Of a stretch of DNA of 64,000 nucleotides, positions 10,506 to 22,625 are shown piece after piece (position 1 is the stretch's first letter; every line of letters begins with the position of its first letter). Source of the stretch: Physcomitrium patens (Eukaryota; Streptophyta; Bryopsida; Funariales; Funariaceae); contig NC_037271.1 of the NCBI RefSeq assembly GCF_000002425.4, positions 62,001-126,000 on the forward strand, read 5' to 3'. The notes under the pieces are model-generated. The model searched no databases and was not told where the DNA came from. It was given only the letters and a program-made list of their open reading frames with translations. Both the position numbers and the translations under genes were made by a program.

Positions 10506-12803
10506 TTACAGTGGTACATCCCCAAAATCCTTAAATCCTTCAACAATCTTTGGCAATGGTTTCTCCCTCAACCTATCTCGATTCCGTTCATGGTTAGGAG
10601 GTACTGTTAGAAATTGTACAGCTTTCCTCCCATCTTCGCTCCGTACCCTTGCATAAGCAGAACCATCGTCAAGTACCTTTGTTTCCATCCATGTTGTCGT
10701 GATATAAGGATGTCCTAAAATCAACGGATGAGACGTTGTATCTTGAATGAAGAAATGTTGCTCCATCGCAACATCCCCAATCCGAATTTTGACATCTAGA
10801 CAAGCTCCATATAATTCACCTCGTGTATTATTAGCTGCTCGTATTGCCCATCCATGTTCCATATCAATTGGCCATTTTTGCTTCTTATAAAGATCTTTAG
10901 ACATGAGAATTATTTCAGAACCATGGTCCACCAAAGCAACTATTGGTTCCTCTATATCTCCTACCTTCACCAATACCTCAGTAGTTGCCCTTGCCCAATG
11001 CTTTCGAGTATAATGGCTCAATGTTTCCATTCCCTTATCACTAGAATCTTCGAAACGTACTCGCTGATTATAGCCATTCTTTTCATTTGTTGGTTGCTTG
11101 TAACCAATATCAACCTCTTCTTCATCTCTACATATTCTTGCGTCAATAGCATGACTCATTCCAGTTTCGCTCATTAATTGCCTCTTTTGCTTAATGCTGT
11201 CATTGATAACATCATGAAACTCCTTCTTTGCTATTCCCAAGACTTCTTTCAATGTGAATTCCACCTTAGCGTTTAATATACGTTCTTCCAACACCCCTTT
11301 TAAATTTGTTGCCGCTTCAATATCAGAAAGTAGCTTATAAGCAATTGATTTGCTCTTATCTTTTGTCTCCGTTGTTTTTTCTCCCAATGATGCTGAGGTA
11401 TCCTTTACATGCAATTCTTGTGAAGCTCCCTCTCGAGCCTTGTCTCCTCGAGTTTGCCTCTTAAAAGAATTTCCTTCTCTAGTATCATCAAAATTTCCTG
11501 GTCTTTTTTCTTCCATCAAAGCTTCATGTTGGCTCTTAGCAATATATGCATGAACTGAAAGAGACTCAACAGGATCCTCCCAACCTGTTCTTCCTCGTAT
11601 TGTAGTTGCAGTTCTCAATAATGCTTCTCGAGGTAATTTCCCTTCTTGCATTGTAGAAACGGCAGAAGCCCAAAACTCACTAGTTTCCGTACTTCCATCA
11701 ATTTCATCATCTACTCTAGCACCATAACTTGCACTTTCTCGTACTACTGTTTCATGCTCTTTTAAGTAATCTTGAACCAATGCTCTCATTCCTCCCTTGC
11801 CAAAATTGGTTTGAAGAAGATCCTCCCTATCTTTCAATGCTATCTTCCCATCTTTCCAGCAAATAATTCCCTGCCGTATCATATTATTAAATTCATTGCA
11901 ATCTTTTCTAGTGTGTGAAGCATCATCACACCAAATGCATCTTTGTACATATCCTTGTTTTGAAACATTCTTCGAATTGTTTATAGAAGTATTCTCTTCA
12001 AGTCTTGCCAATTTGATTTGAAGATCTCGCATTCCTCATATAATTTCTTCCATACCCATATCTGCTTTCTTTGACAAGGATGTCGAAGGTTGAACTGTAG
12101 GCATTGTCGGTGGTGTAGTACGTACTGGAGCTTTGGGTGCTTGTACTGTTTTCGGAATATTGCTCCTATCCTTCCTCCTTTCTTTTTTTGTAAGCAACCC
12201 CATCGCATCTTCAACGTTCTTCCACTTCGTTGTCAATCCTTCATCTTCTTCTTTGTCTTCAAGAAGGGATTCTAATTTCTCTTGTAATTCTCCATCAGCA
12301 GCTTGAAGAAATAGATCAACTTTGTTCGGCTCCAATGTCAATTTTTCTACCTTCGATAATTGAGAGTACTGCCTCTCAAATTCCCTTAGTAGCTCTGTTG
12401 CTTGCAAATTCTTATTGGGCCGTTCAATCCATCCCAGAAACAGCTTCTTAGTAACGCGATCACCATCTTCCAAGAAATATTTGTCTTTCAATGCATGTGA
12501 AAAATCCTCCCATGAATTCCCACAACGATCCGTAATTGATGTAATGTGGTCCCTTATCTCTGGTATCGTGGCAAGTCCAAATAGTGCAACCATTTTCTTC
12601 TCAGAAACCCGATTTAATTCTATTTCACGAACATAACATCTTAAATACCTTAGAATATTCCTCCCATCAAATTGATCAATTTTATTGACCACTACTTGCA
12701 ATGCTTTGGTTGCCAAAGCTTCCTTTCGATCATTGCTTTGTTGTTGCTGCATTGACAATGAGAAGGCTTGAAACAAACTAGCAATAGACGGATCCATGTG
12801 CAT
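10506..12803 (-). pseudogene. gag-protease frame of element A
   Basis: One frame, interrupted by a TGA at about 12033-12035 (element C keeps a sense codon there). The first 255 codons are the capsid-like part, starting MHMDPSIASLFQAF with a glutamine-rich stretch. The second part holds a coiled stretch, then a zinc knuckle with perfect C-X2-C-X4-H-X4-C spacing (CIWCDDASHTRKDC), and near the C-terminus a retropepsin-like site (ALVDHGSE). The frame ends at TAA 10506-10508 just after the protease, so in this family the protease is in the gag frame and the polymerase is in another. Function: particle assembly, RNA binding and processing. Confidence 0.85.
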
Positions 12804-12924
12804 ACCTTGTCCTTAAGAAGACTCCCCACCAGCAACTTCTCCCAAAAATCCTTCAAAATTTTTATTTTCGTTTTCCATAAAAATAAAGATAAAATCAACC
12901 CAAATCCAATACCTTCTACCTCAA

Positions 12925-12945
12925 GCTTTCACGTCGGGTTCACCA
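12925..12945 (-). other. primer-binding site of element A
   Basis: On the minus strand, four bases after the 5' LTR end (spacer TAAG), the sequence reads TGGTGAACCCGACGTGA. This begins with the TGG that pairs with a tRNA CCA end. I could not assign the tRNA species. Confidence 0.65.
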
Positions 12946-12949
12946 CTTA

Positions 12950-14286
12950 TGTCGTATTACGTGCTTTCCTGCTCGAGAACGCACCAGACGTATGGCTGTA
13001 GAAGGTAGTATGGAGATTCGCCGATAGTCAAGCAGTCTATCAGTTTTTGACTACTGGAATATAAACGACTGCAACAATGTACCGTAAATCTATACGGGTG
13101 CTCTTCGACTGCTTCTCGAAGTTCTTTTTGCCCCAGCCGGTAGGTCTCTAGACGTTACAGAGAACCCCATACAATTCAAACTGTTAACCTTCAATACTAC
13201 TTTGTACTTACGATCTTGTATCCACTGATTGTCTTATTAGATTAACCCAATAAATTTCATTCACTCTGCATACTCAATCCTATAGACACCCTTTTAATCC
13301 TTCAATCACAGACATAACTCGATTTCACAAAACAGTCAAAAGTATTCAAACCCACTTCATTTAAAAATCTCGATTCACCATTACAACACTGACTTCAGCA
13401 GCGATTACCTCAGTCTTCCCCAAAACTCTACGAAGAAGAAAAATCCAAATCCTATGTCTTTCCTTCCCTGACCCAAAGCATGAAGCTCCTCTCTCTAATT
13501 CCCTTGATCTTCAAAAAACCCCCAATGAAAAACCGAACTGGTAACCTTGCAGAAGCTTGAAAAACTAGCTCCCCCCTCGATTTCCCTCAAAAGAAAATTA
13601 TCCCCTCTTAAAACTATATCCCCCCTAACCTTATCCTCTGAATTTCTTCAATCTTCCGTCTTAGATCCGGAATTGGCTCCCACGTCAAGCTTGGATCCGA
13701 AATTGGCTCTCGCCGTCAAGCTTTCTCCTCCGTTTTTACCTTTAAGAAATCCATTTACCGAAAACAACGTTCCCTGAAACGGCACAGAGAACAGGACAGC
13801 CTGAAACAGAATCGAATCCCGTAATCGGGACCACATTGAGTCGCCCGACCAATTCAAGTCCTATATTGGAAAAGATGCCCGTAGTAACTTGGATGTTCCC
13901 GTAATTGGGTCAAATTGGTCCTCGCGTCAGATTGGCTAAGACCCGTAGTAAGACCTGGATTTCCCGTAATTAGACTGCACTGCATTGACCGGCAAATTCA
14001 AGTCTCATATTGGATAAGAGGACCCGGATTGGATTATCGAAATTGGATCCAATTGGCTCCTCGAACCCGTCGTGTGAATTGGTCCTTCTCTTCCTGCTGA
14101 CTCCCGTTATTGGAATCGAACGGGGCATTTCAGTATGCCCTGGCTGATTGTAACGGAGTCACTGAACCTGACCACTCAGTATTTGTACTGGAGTTGGTCG
14201 ATGTTCCCAATATTCGAGGTAACTGAATATTAATAAAATTCCCCTTTCTTTTTATTTTCACTGTATACTCGTGTCACAATACGACA
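12950..14286 (-). repeat. 5' LTR of element A (1337 bp)
   Basis: Same ends and order as 5566-6967, with one 65-bp unit fewer and scattered single-base differences. It is the promoter-bearing LTR, since the coding region reads away from it on the minus strand. Confidence 0.93.
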
Positions 14287-14310
14287 GCGTGTATTTCTGT
14301 GTCCGTAAGA
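14287..14310 (+). mobile_element. solo chromovirus LTR (right remnant)
   Basis: GTGTATTTCTGTGTCCGTAA matches the terminal part of the family LTR and completes the copy that starts at 5226. About ten target bases seem to be missing between the two halves compared with the other LTR copies. Confidence 0.7.
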
Positions 14311-15112
14311 AGAGCAACCACTAACATCAATAGTCATGACAGTACCATCAAGCTCTACATCCATTGTTCCATGTATAATGACGGTTTAGAGATTTTCTAA
14401 TACCAATGCCATTTAAAAAGGTGAAACGCCAATTCACACAATCATTATTTCAAAAAATAGTCATCTCAATAAATACTATTAAGGATTGACCATTAAGCCC
14501 AAGTATTGAAAGTCCAAATAATTTGGCACTAGAGTAAAATATGTTGTCGTGATATGGACCTTTTATTGTTTGAATGTGTGGAAACTTAAGAATATTAGTA
14601 GTACTTAGATGTATAAATTGGTGGCGTAATAGTGCTATGTTATCTTAATTTATAGAAAAATTAATTTAATCAAAAGCCACACAATTTAGATTCAAGATCA
14701 TGTGGAAGACCATACAAAAGATTACTTGGAAGACCACGCAAAGATCATGTGAAGACTACATCAAGACCATTTAGAGACCATGTGGAGACCATACACAGAC
14801 CATTTAGAGACCACGTTGTCGAGCGAGAGAACGTTGCTCCAGGAAAACGCTGGGTTTTTAGCTGCATTTAATTAGTCACAAAAGAGTTAAATGATAATAT
14901 TTTCTATTTTTAGTAATTTTCCATAATTAGATTCTATCTAGATATAAATTTACACAAGTTAGAATATTCACCCAAGCCTAAACATCTTCAAGATTCTATA
15001 AACTTCTCTAAATTATATAATTACATCTAAATTTAGTAATTAACTAATTCTAGAATTTGCCTAAATTTAGACTCTATCCAGAATTCATAAAATTTCTATA
15101 TTTAGAAAGGTG
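14311..15112. other. AT-rich intergenic sequence with a GACCAT-type micro-repeat
   Basis: No gene seen. Positions 14699-14820 hold about ten imperfect copies of a 12-16 base AGACCATGTGG/AAGACCACAC motif. A shorter run of the same motif (GAAGACTATGTAGAAGACC) recurs near 17040-17065. Confidence 0.5.
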
Positions 15113-15770
15113 CAATAGCTCACAATTTTACTAAATATAGTTTCATCCAAATTTCATCCAAATTTCATCCAAATTTCACCCAAAGTTAGAATATGTCTAA
15201 AAATAGAATTATATCCAAATTTTGATTTCAATCAGAATCTTATTTTTATCTTAATTTAGTTTTCATCCAAATTTAGACTTTCATCCAAATCAGATGGATG
15301 AAACTGATAAGACTTGACAAAACCAAAAATTGAGACTTAATAACTTGTTACCACTTACTAAGTTTAGAAAGTTGATACCTAAATTTAGCTATTAGGTCCT
15401 GAATGTATTTTATGAAATTTTGATTGGACATGAAAACTCATTTTTTTTAATTCACAATTTTCAAAGGTAGCATAGTTTCATCCAAACTTCATCCATAATT
15501 AGTAATATGCTAAAAATAGATTTTCATCCAAATTTAAGTTTTAGTCAAATTCAAATATTATCTAATTCAGAAAGTTTGCTAAATTTAGGATTTTTATCCA
15601 ATTTAGATGGATGAAATTGATAAGACTTGACAAAATCAACAACCATGATTTAATAACTCATTACTACTTACTAAATTTAGAGAGTTAGCACCTAAATTTA
15701 TTAATTAGCTATTTGACACATCACATGAAACTTAGTTGAACATTGAAACTTGTTTTCTAGAATTCATATT
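15113..15770. repeat. diverged tandem duplication of about 320 bp
   Basis: Two successive blocks (about 15113-15450 and 15451-15770) share the same order. First come several TTTCATCCAAA motifs, then GATGGATGAAA[C/T]TGATAAGACTTG, then ACTTACTAA[G/A]TTTAGA, then an A/T-rich tail. In the first block CATCCAAATTT is itself repeated three times in tandem. No coding capacity. Confidence 0.7.
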
Positions 15771-16684
15771 ATACAAAGTATTATGTGAAGAGAATAAACA
15801 CTCATAATGAAATATAAAAAATAACATTAAAAAGTAAATTAGTTTCTCAACTTATGAAAATTAGCACATAAGCAATGATTTATTTAGAATACAAAAAGCG
15901 TTAGTACATAATCATTAATATACAATAAGTGAGAGTTAAAATACAATAAGTGGAAAGAAAAATTCATAAGAGTTAATATTCAACATACTAAGATTAGTAC
16001 ATGTAAAGTCTCAACATATGACAGGATCTCATAACTCATGAAAATTACACAAATTAAATGGAGAGTCTCAACACATGAGTATTCTCTATAAGAGATCTTC
16101 AACAAAAGAAAGCTTTACTAATACTTGAAAACATCAAGAGAGATTACAAAGAAATGAGAGTGTTATGAATTAAGAAGGAATGCCCAACATTTCCTTCACT
16201 TCACTATATATACTCTAAGCTCTTCAACCAAAATCATCTATTCCATCTACTTTTTATTCTTTTTCCATCCGTAAAGCATCTTCATCCAAACTAAGTTTTC
16301 AACGCTTTGAAGAATTTGGCAGCTTTTGACTCTACTTTCTTCTTCATCTTTATTTTTCCACCAATCTTTCTTCTTCTAATTTCTAATTGTCAACATTCGT
16401 CAACATTCAACAAATTTGTCAAATAGTCAACATTGTCGTATTTGCCAATTATCAACATTTGCCAATGTTTGTCAAATTGTCAATTATGTCAACTCCTTTA
16501 CCTTGACTTTAGTGGAAAATCTACTTAGTAAAAGAATAATAGAACTTAGGAAAATTTAAAAGGAAGAAAGATTTAACTAGAGAAAAGAAAATAACTAACT
16601 GTAAAGAAAAATATTAAAACTAAAAGAACTTATAAAATAGGGGAATGTAAAAAAAGATAAGGGTTAATTAAACTTATAATGGTT
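15771..16684. other. AT-rich sequence with a GTCAA-motif cluster
   Basis: No gene seen. Positions 16385-16496 contain about nine copies of (A/T)TTGTCAA-like or GTCAACATT-like words. GTCAA is the complement of a W-box core, but a simple-repeat origin is the economical reading. Confidence 0.45.
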
Positions 16685-16689
16685 TAATC

Positions 16690-16960
16690 TTCAAGGGAGG
16701 ACATCGGCCACGACTTGAATTGGTTGGCTCGAGTATTGATTTGCATCAAACTAGTCTGGGTTTGAATCCCGCTGCTTGTATGAACGGTCAGTGCACCACA
16801 TAGTATGGGAATTGCTAGTGACTTGGCAGTGAAATAGCCAATGAACACTCTTAAATCCTTAGTTTGTGACAAAGATGTGGTAAAAATCCTCCAAGATAAA
16901 TGTATCATGACTGCGCAATTGTGTGCAGTTAAACATCCACCATATTTGTTCAACCTTTCC
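16690..16960 (+). repeat. tRNA-like SINE head (candidate)
   Basis: GGTTTGAATCC at 16759-16769 matches an RNA polymerase III B box in 10 of 11 positions. An A-box-like TGGCTCGAGTA lies about 35 bases upstream. The T-stem does not pair fully and no cloverleaf closes, so this is not a functional tRNA. A SINE derived from a tRNA is the best reading; the 3' end was not located. Confidence 0.35.
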
Positions 16961-19190
16961 CTCTTTTACTTATTGTTATTATTTTTATACTATGAACTAT
17001 TTCTCTTCACAATAACGTGGAAGAGTACGTGGCTTAGATTGAAGACTATGTAGAAGACCATGTAGATACGACTATTATCAAGTTTAGGGCAAGTTAGGAT
17101 TAGCCAATGGCGACCAAGCCACCACAGGACATTCCTATAAGCCTATCTTGTTTTCTTATTGGTCAAAGATGGACAAGAGAGGGTACTTAAAGAAGGAGAA
17201 AAGGGATATGAAGCATGGTGTTTTGTCTTTCTAGTGGCATTTGAGTAAGGTTTGGGTATAAAGGTGCTCTCTAAATGACTCTAAGGTCTTTGGTTGCTTA
17301 GCAGGCTTAGAAGAGAGTGTGTGTACATTTGGTGCACCGTTTTGTGTAATTAACTTTAGTTCATGGGAGTAGCAGATTTTGCATCTTAGCTTTGAGTATA
17401 TTTGTATATGATTAAGGACTTGGAATGAAGTGAGTTTCTGGAGTTCTATTATTAGCAAGATAAAGTACTGGTGTGAAAAATTTGAAGGCTGGATCCTTAG
17501 TGGAGGCAGAGATATGAAGTATTGAAGTGAAGGGGATCTAAAAATTTAGGTAGTGAAGAAGGTGCATTTAAAGACTTAGATCTTGGCGACCATCTTGGTT
17601 TTGATAATCAAACTTTGAATATACTGAGTGGGATAGGTTATCTTCACTCTTATGAATTTTCATCTTAATAGGGCCTATGATTTGAAATTTATAAAGAAAA
17701 GAGTAACCAAAGGTCAAGGATAGTAATTATGATAAAAAGTTCTAATTGTTAAAAAATGTGGTATGAAACCTTCTTATAATGTGTATGACCTATTAGTAAA
17801 ATTTTAAAAATTTCAGAGAACAATCTAGGAGATATTGGAGGTAGAACTAGATTAGAGAAAATCCTAGGAAATAAAAAGTAATTTGATTAGCATAAAGGTT
17901 AGAACACCATATTTGTTATAATAAGAGATTTGGGACCTTCCAAAATAACAATTTGTTATATAAGTAGGGATAAACATTGCGATCTTGAAGAATGTATAAA
18001 ATTAAAATAATGTTATGTATTGGAAAATGTGGATTAAATTGGGAGGTAACTACAAAAGCAAACAAGCGTTGATCCTCATTAATAACTTCAACATTAATAA
18101 AAAGAGTATTGTGAAGTACCTCCTTTATTAATAGTGATGACAACCACTATTATATCTTAAATTAGACTGCATTCTTTTATCAATGTTGTTAGCTCCATAG
18201 GGATTGGTTGGTACACTTCTATAATTTCTTGCCTCATGATTTCTCACAAGTAGTGCCAAATTATTATGCCTCAATAAAATACTCAATAGTCCCATTAGAT
18301 ATCCAACCGAGACTAGTTATTTAAAACTCACTTGTTCCAACTAATAGATTTAAGCTTTTGGCTTGGCAACAAACACCCCAAACTAAGAATGCTTATATAA
18401 TTACCACCACTCTCAAAATCAATTACCACTAATTTCCCACACTAAAATAACTTTTTCTCCTCTCCTCTTACCTTTTTCTCCTTGGTTTCTAAAGGCATTA
18501 GTTTCCTAAATCTAAATAGTACCTATTCCATAGATAAAAAGCCTTTTCTTTTGCCTCATTCTTTGAAGGCATTCACATCAGATTCAAGATAAAAAGAGAC
18601 TTCATTCACACCAATCTAAAAGATTATTAATCTTTTTCTATTTATATTGTTATACTTCACATCCAATATGTATTGAAAGGTGAAAAATATCCAGCTTGAA
18701 TGAAGCTGAAATTGTAATATAGGAAAAATTTACAATTTTATTTAGAAAAAACTCTCCTCAACATCCACGTCAAACAATAGAACTACAAAAACTCCACATC
18801 AATATGACAAGAATGGTGATATTAATTTAGCTATAGTAAATTTTAATTTTTTATAAAAAGAAGAAGCCACAAAGTCACATATAGAAGCACATTTCTCTAA
18901 TTTTTTCCCACAAAATAAAATAACCATATCTAATATTGGCAAATACAACTAGAAAAAAAAACTACAAACGATCATCATACTCCATAGGTAGTACTAGCAT
19001 GCTAAAACTCTATATATACAAAATGCTACAACATGAAATCTAACTACAAAAGCATCGTATTACCATCCGCCAAACTTGCTTAGATGATTTGGACTTGTTC
19101 CAGAGGAATTGTAATAAGATATTTGTCTTGTGCTTTTCTTGGCCCTGGATTTCCAAGAGGTTAGAATAGAAGTAGTACTCTCCAATACCT
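16961..19190. other. gene-poor intergenic sequence
   Basis: Short frames only and no recognised domain. 17070-17450 has a mixed, LTR-leader-like composition; 17700-19000 is plain AT-rich sequence. Nothing is supported here. Confidence 0.45.
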
Positions 19191-19349
19191 TGTCATATTC
19201 CTCTTCGACCTTCCAATGAAGACCATCTAAAGAATCTCAGCCTTCATAGAATCTTTGCACCCTCTCATTTTATGAAGTGAGTTTTAAATATTGGATAAGA
19301 ATTAAATTCCATCTTTCCACAGTTGGACTTGGGTCCGACAAGGTTTTCA

Positions 19350-21780
19350 CAATCCAAATGGGATGATCAAATCCATCACACAATTTAATTGCCAAAAAAC
19401 ATCCTTCATAGACAATGCATGCAACTCAAAATGATGATAGCAGAAAATGATGCCTTTGTCCAACAAAATGATCAGTTTCATTGTAATCTTCACGAAAGTC
19501 ACCGCTTTCTGTGAATTTGTCCTCAATTGTTCAATCAATCCAAGAAATCCACCAAAATCCATCTTGTAGAGACGTTACTATGTCCATTGGCTCCCTTAAT
19601 GCATCTCTCATTGCCCTCCAATAGTAGGACAAGTACTTGTATCGCATTAGATATTCACCGGTTTGGTCCTCCTCTGTTTGTTGCTCCCAATGTAAAATGA
19701 ACCGAGATAACCCCTTCAAAATTTCAAAGAGATTTTGCATTATATGTGGCTTTAAAGTACTTGGCTTCCCAAAAGTCCGTAATGACCTTCCATTAGGATC
19801 TTCCTTCCAAAACTTAATTCTTCCTCCTTCACTTGAAAGCCAATCGTCATCATGGCAATGGATCTTATACTTCATGAGGAGACAGTTGTGGCAGTCAACA
19901 AAGAATTTAAACTAGTGGGCCTCGATGTATCTCATAATAGCCTCCTTTCCATCACCTATGCTATCACTTGTGAATGTTTTCAAGTTAGGAACTTCCTCAA
20001 TAAAGTGGAGAATATGGGAATGATTTCATTATCCATAAAAGATTTCAAGAAATGGTAGGATAGTTATTCTTCTTCAATTCCATACTCCATTGACCAAATA
20101 GTACTTCAATGTCATTATGAGTGTATCTAACAAGCATGAAATTCATGTACACCTTCCAAAAAATACCTTTTTCAATGAGTAGGGACCAAAGGCAAATGAA
20201 AAACCAATTTTTGTTATCACTACAAGCATTGTCTATTTGCACGTGAAGGATAGGAGGCAAAGATTTGGCTGGTGGCGGCTCCTATGAAGAAGGTGGTAAA
20301 GAACAAACACAAGCATCAAAACCTTACATGATGGCCTTATAGATGGAAGTCTTACTAGCACCCTGAAAAAGTTGGTGCAATGAAATTTTTGGCGGCTGTT
20401 CTACGTCTCAAAGAAGTTTCAAAAATAATTCCACGATGTAATTCACGTCATGCACAAACATATCCAAGTCATAATATGCATACCAAACGTCACCATGACT
20501 ATGAGTACACATGCCTGTAACAGAGACCAATAACCTCATTAGTCCATCAAGAGTCTTCGTCTTATAAAAAAAGATAAGTGTTGTAATCTTCAAGTGATCA
20601 ATCTTATCGTACATGATGGTAACACATTCATGGGACATTTCTTTAGAATGACCAAGGTTAGAGTAGTACAAGTCTCAGTGTGCCCATGCTGAATTTAAAT
20701 GTATTGCCAACTTCCCATATTATAGAAGAGTACCCTTGGTACATGGCGAGTGAAGTTTTCTATGAAGATGGTATTGGTCATACATGCAGCATCTAGTGAA
20801 ATTGTTACCAAACTTCTTTGCCCAATACTCAAGAAAACTGACTAGTCTAATCTTACTAACATTAGAAGTTGAAATTGGTTTTAGACCACAATCACAATAA
20901 GTAGGCGTCAAGAAAAGGGATTTGGTCCTTCCACTTGAAGTTAGCAAATAAGACTTTTACCATGGCCTTTTCATTGATAGGAAGAACTCAAGACTTGTGG
21001 AGCATATGATCCACATTCTTCGTAAGAATTGAACGCAAAGCAATTATTGTCACAACAATATGACTCCTAAGTTTATGCATTTCAATATTACCATGATCTT
21101 AAGCTACAATGCTAATAGCAGCGTCTTTGATGTAGCGATAGAAAGTTGATATGATGACACCTATAATGTGCATCAACATTGTGGGACAGACCTCTATCCC
21201 TCCAATGTAACAACATTTATTTCTATGGAATCGACATGGAACTAGTGGTGAACATTGAGCTTTATATGATTCTGAAAAAGAACCATTGATTTTGAATACA
21301 TCCATGTACAAAGGATCTTGATCTTATCTTTGGAGTAATGCTTCATACAACTCATAGAACAACACATATTAGTACCTACAGTGTTGATCAAATCCTGAAT
21401 AAGAAGCTTGATTGCCTTCCAAGACAAAATTGGATTGCAAGAGGAACTCTCATATGCATGTTAAGTATATCCTAAGAGGTTGATTTTTTGTTGCTAGCAT
21501 AATATTATAGATGTGACGTTATAGGTGATGGTAAAGACTTACACCATTACAAAAAACTTGCATGATGGGCCAGGATTTGATAGAGTACCTCCACTCAGCT
21601 GAAGCCTCATTTCCAACAATAGATCTAATAATTTAAACATCAATATGAGTATCACCCAAAGGGATGGTAACATTTGGCATTGCGGTGGAGCAAAGTTGGC
21701 AGAGAATCCCAACAATAATTTCCACCTCCTCTGAATTATGCAAGGAAATTGTCTTTCCAACCTAAAATCCTCAGGAGACT
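19350..21780 (-). pseudogene. decayed gene with a DUF7869-like domain
   Basis: One minus-strand frame can be followed from about 21760 to 20045 through a dozen or so stops, then a one-base shift leads to 19531-19875. Recognisable segments are PPILHVQIDNACSDNKN with THNDIEVLFGQWSMELKKN (around 20100-20240), HSHGDVWYAYYDLDMFVHD (about 20430-20500) and the C-terminal part with MKYKIHCHDDDW ... EGGRIKFWKEDPNGR (19750-19875). The QIDNA...DNKN plus THxDID-like pair is, to my recollection, the signature of the DUF7869 family, whose role I cannot state. Many stops sit where Gln, Arg or Trp codons are expected. The copy is dead. A mobile-element origin is possible but not shown. Confidence 0.6.
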
Positions 21781-22117
21781 AAATCAATCCATGGAAGGTC
21801 AGCATTTACTGGAATGTCAATTAAGATGTCCTTATTTGAAGAATTGTTAAGCGTCATATATCCATCCGATTGACAGTTGTCCATTGAATTTTGTATAATT
21901 AAAATAGAATGTAGAGTAAAAATTGATAGATGCTATAATGAATCCAAAACGAGCTTAGATGGAGTAAATATATACGAAAGACCATTGATATGCTTGAGCC
22001 CAAATGATTTTAGAGTACATCGTGGATACAAAACTGCAAATTTAGTTGATTTGAAATTGATTTACAAGAAGAGAAATTTTAAATTGGTTTAAATTTTTAA
22101 TTAAGATGTAATACTCA

Positions 22118-22625
22118 AAATCAGCTTGAGTCGAGCTAAATCATAAAGTGAGACAAAACATACAAAATCATCTTGAATTGAGTTGATTTTTAAGTACAAA
22201 AATTATATTCTTTATCTGTTCGAGTCTAGGTGATCTCTTTTGCCAAGAGAAGTCTAATGCAATCAACTTGAGTCAAGTTGATTTTGAAGTGTATGACATG
22301 GTTATTAAATTACCTCAACTCTACGAGATGTTTTCTTCCAAATGAATATACAAGATCAGCTCGAGTTGAGCTGAGTTATTATTATAAGACAGACATTCTA
22401 TATCAGCTCAAGTATAGCTTATTCTCTAATCCAAGATAAATACACTACACCAACTCGAATAGAACTTCTCTTCTAATCCGAGATAAACATACCACATCAC
22501 CTTGAATTAAGTTGATTTAAGCATATGACCAGAATAAATTAAAGAAGCTCGAGTTGAGCTGAATAAAGTGTGAGACCTCGTGAAACAAAATCGAATCAAT
22601 TCAAGCTTATTTATCCCAACATATG
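22118..22625. repeat. minisatellite, about 11 units of about 47 bp, with palindromic cores
   Basis: Each unit starts with a variant of ATCAGCTCGAGTTGAGCTGA, a near-perfect palindrome, followed by about 28 variable AT-rich bases. Core starts are near 22121, 22165, 22213, 22260, 22307, 22350, 22402, 22450, 22498, 22545 and 22594. The core palindrome is better conserved than the spacer. Confidence 0.8.

Larger units (their letters stand above)
5566..14286 (-). mobile_element. Ty3/gypsy LTR retrotransposon A (full length, decayed)
   Basis: Two LTRs (5566-6967 and 12950-14286) bound an internal region coding on the minus strand in the order gag, protease, reverse transcriptase, RNase H, integrase. 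The LTRs begin TGTCGT and end ACGACA, a perfect terminal inverted hexamer. A primer-binding site lies inside the right LTR and a polypurine tract inside the left LTR. No chromodomain is seen after the integrase. Only a handful of nonsense codons break the frames and the two LTRs are very similar, so the insertion is fairly young. It sits inside a solo LTR of the chromovirus family and lacks a clear target duplication. Confidence 0.93.

Noticed and set aside
7191..12451. Several plus-strand open frames of 60-110 codons across element A
   Set aside because: All are antisense to the gag and pol frames and show no independent features.
16690..16780. Functional tRNA gene
   Set aside because: The B box is good but acceptor and T stems do not pair and no anticodon arm can be drawn.
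22118..22625. CRISPR-like array (regular repeats with variable spacers)
   Set aside because: Repeats are imperfect, the spacers are AT-rich drifted copies of each other, and the genome is eukaryotic; it is a minisatellite.
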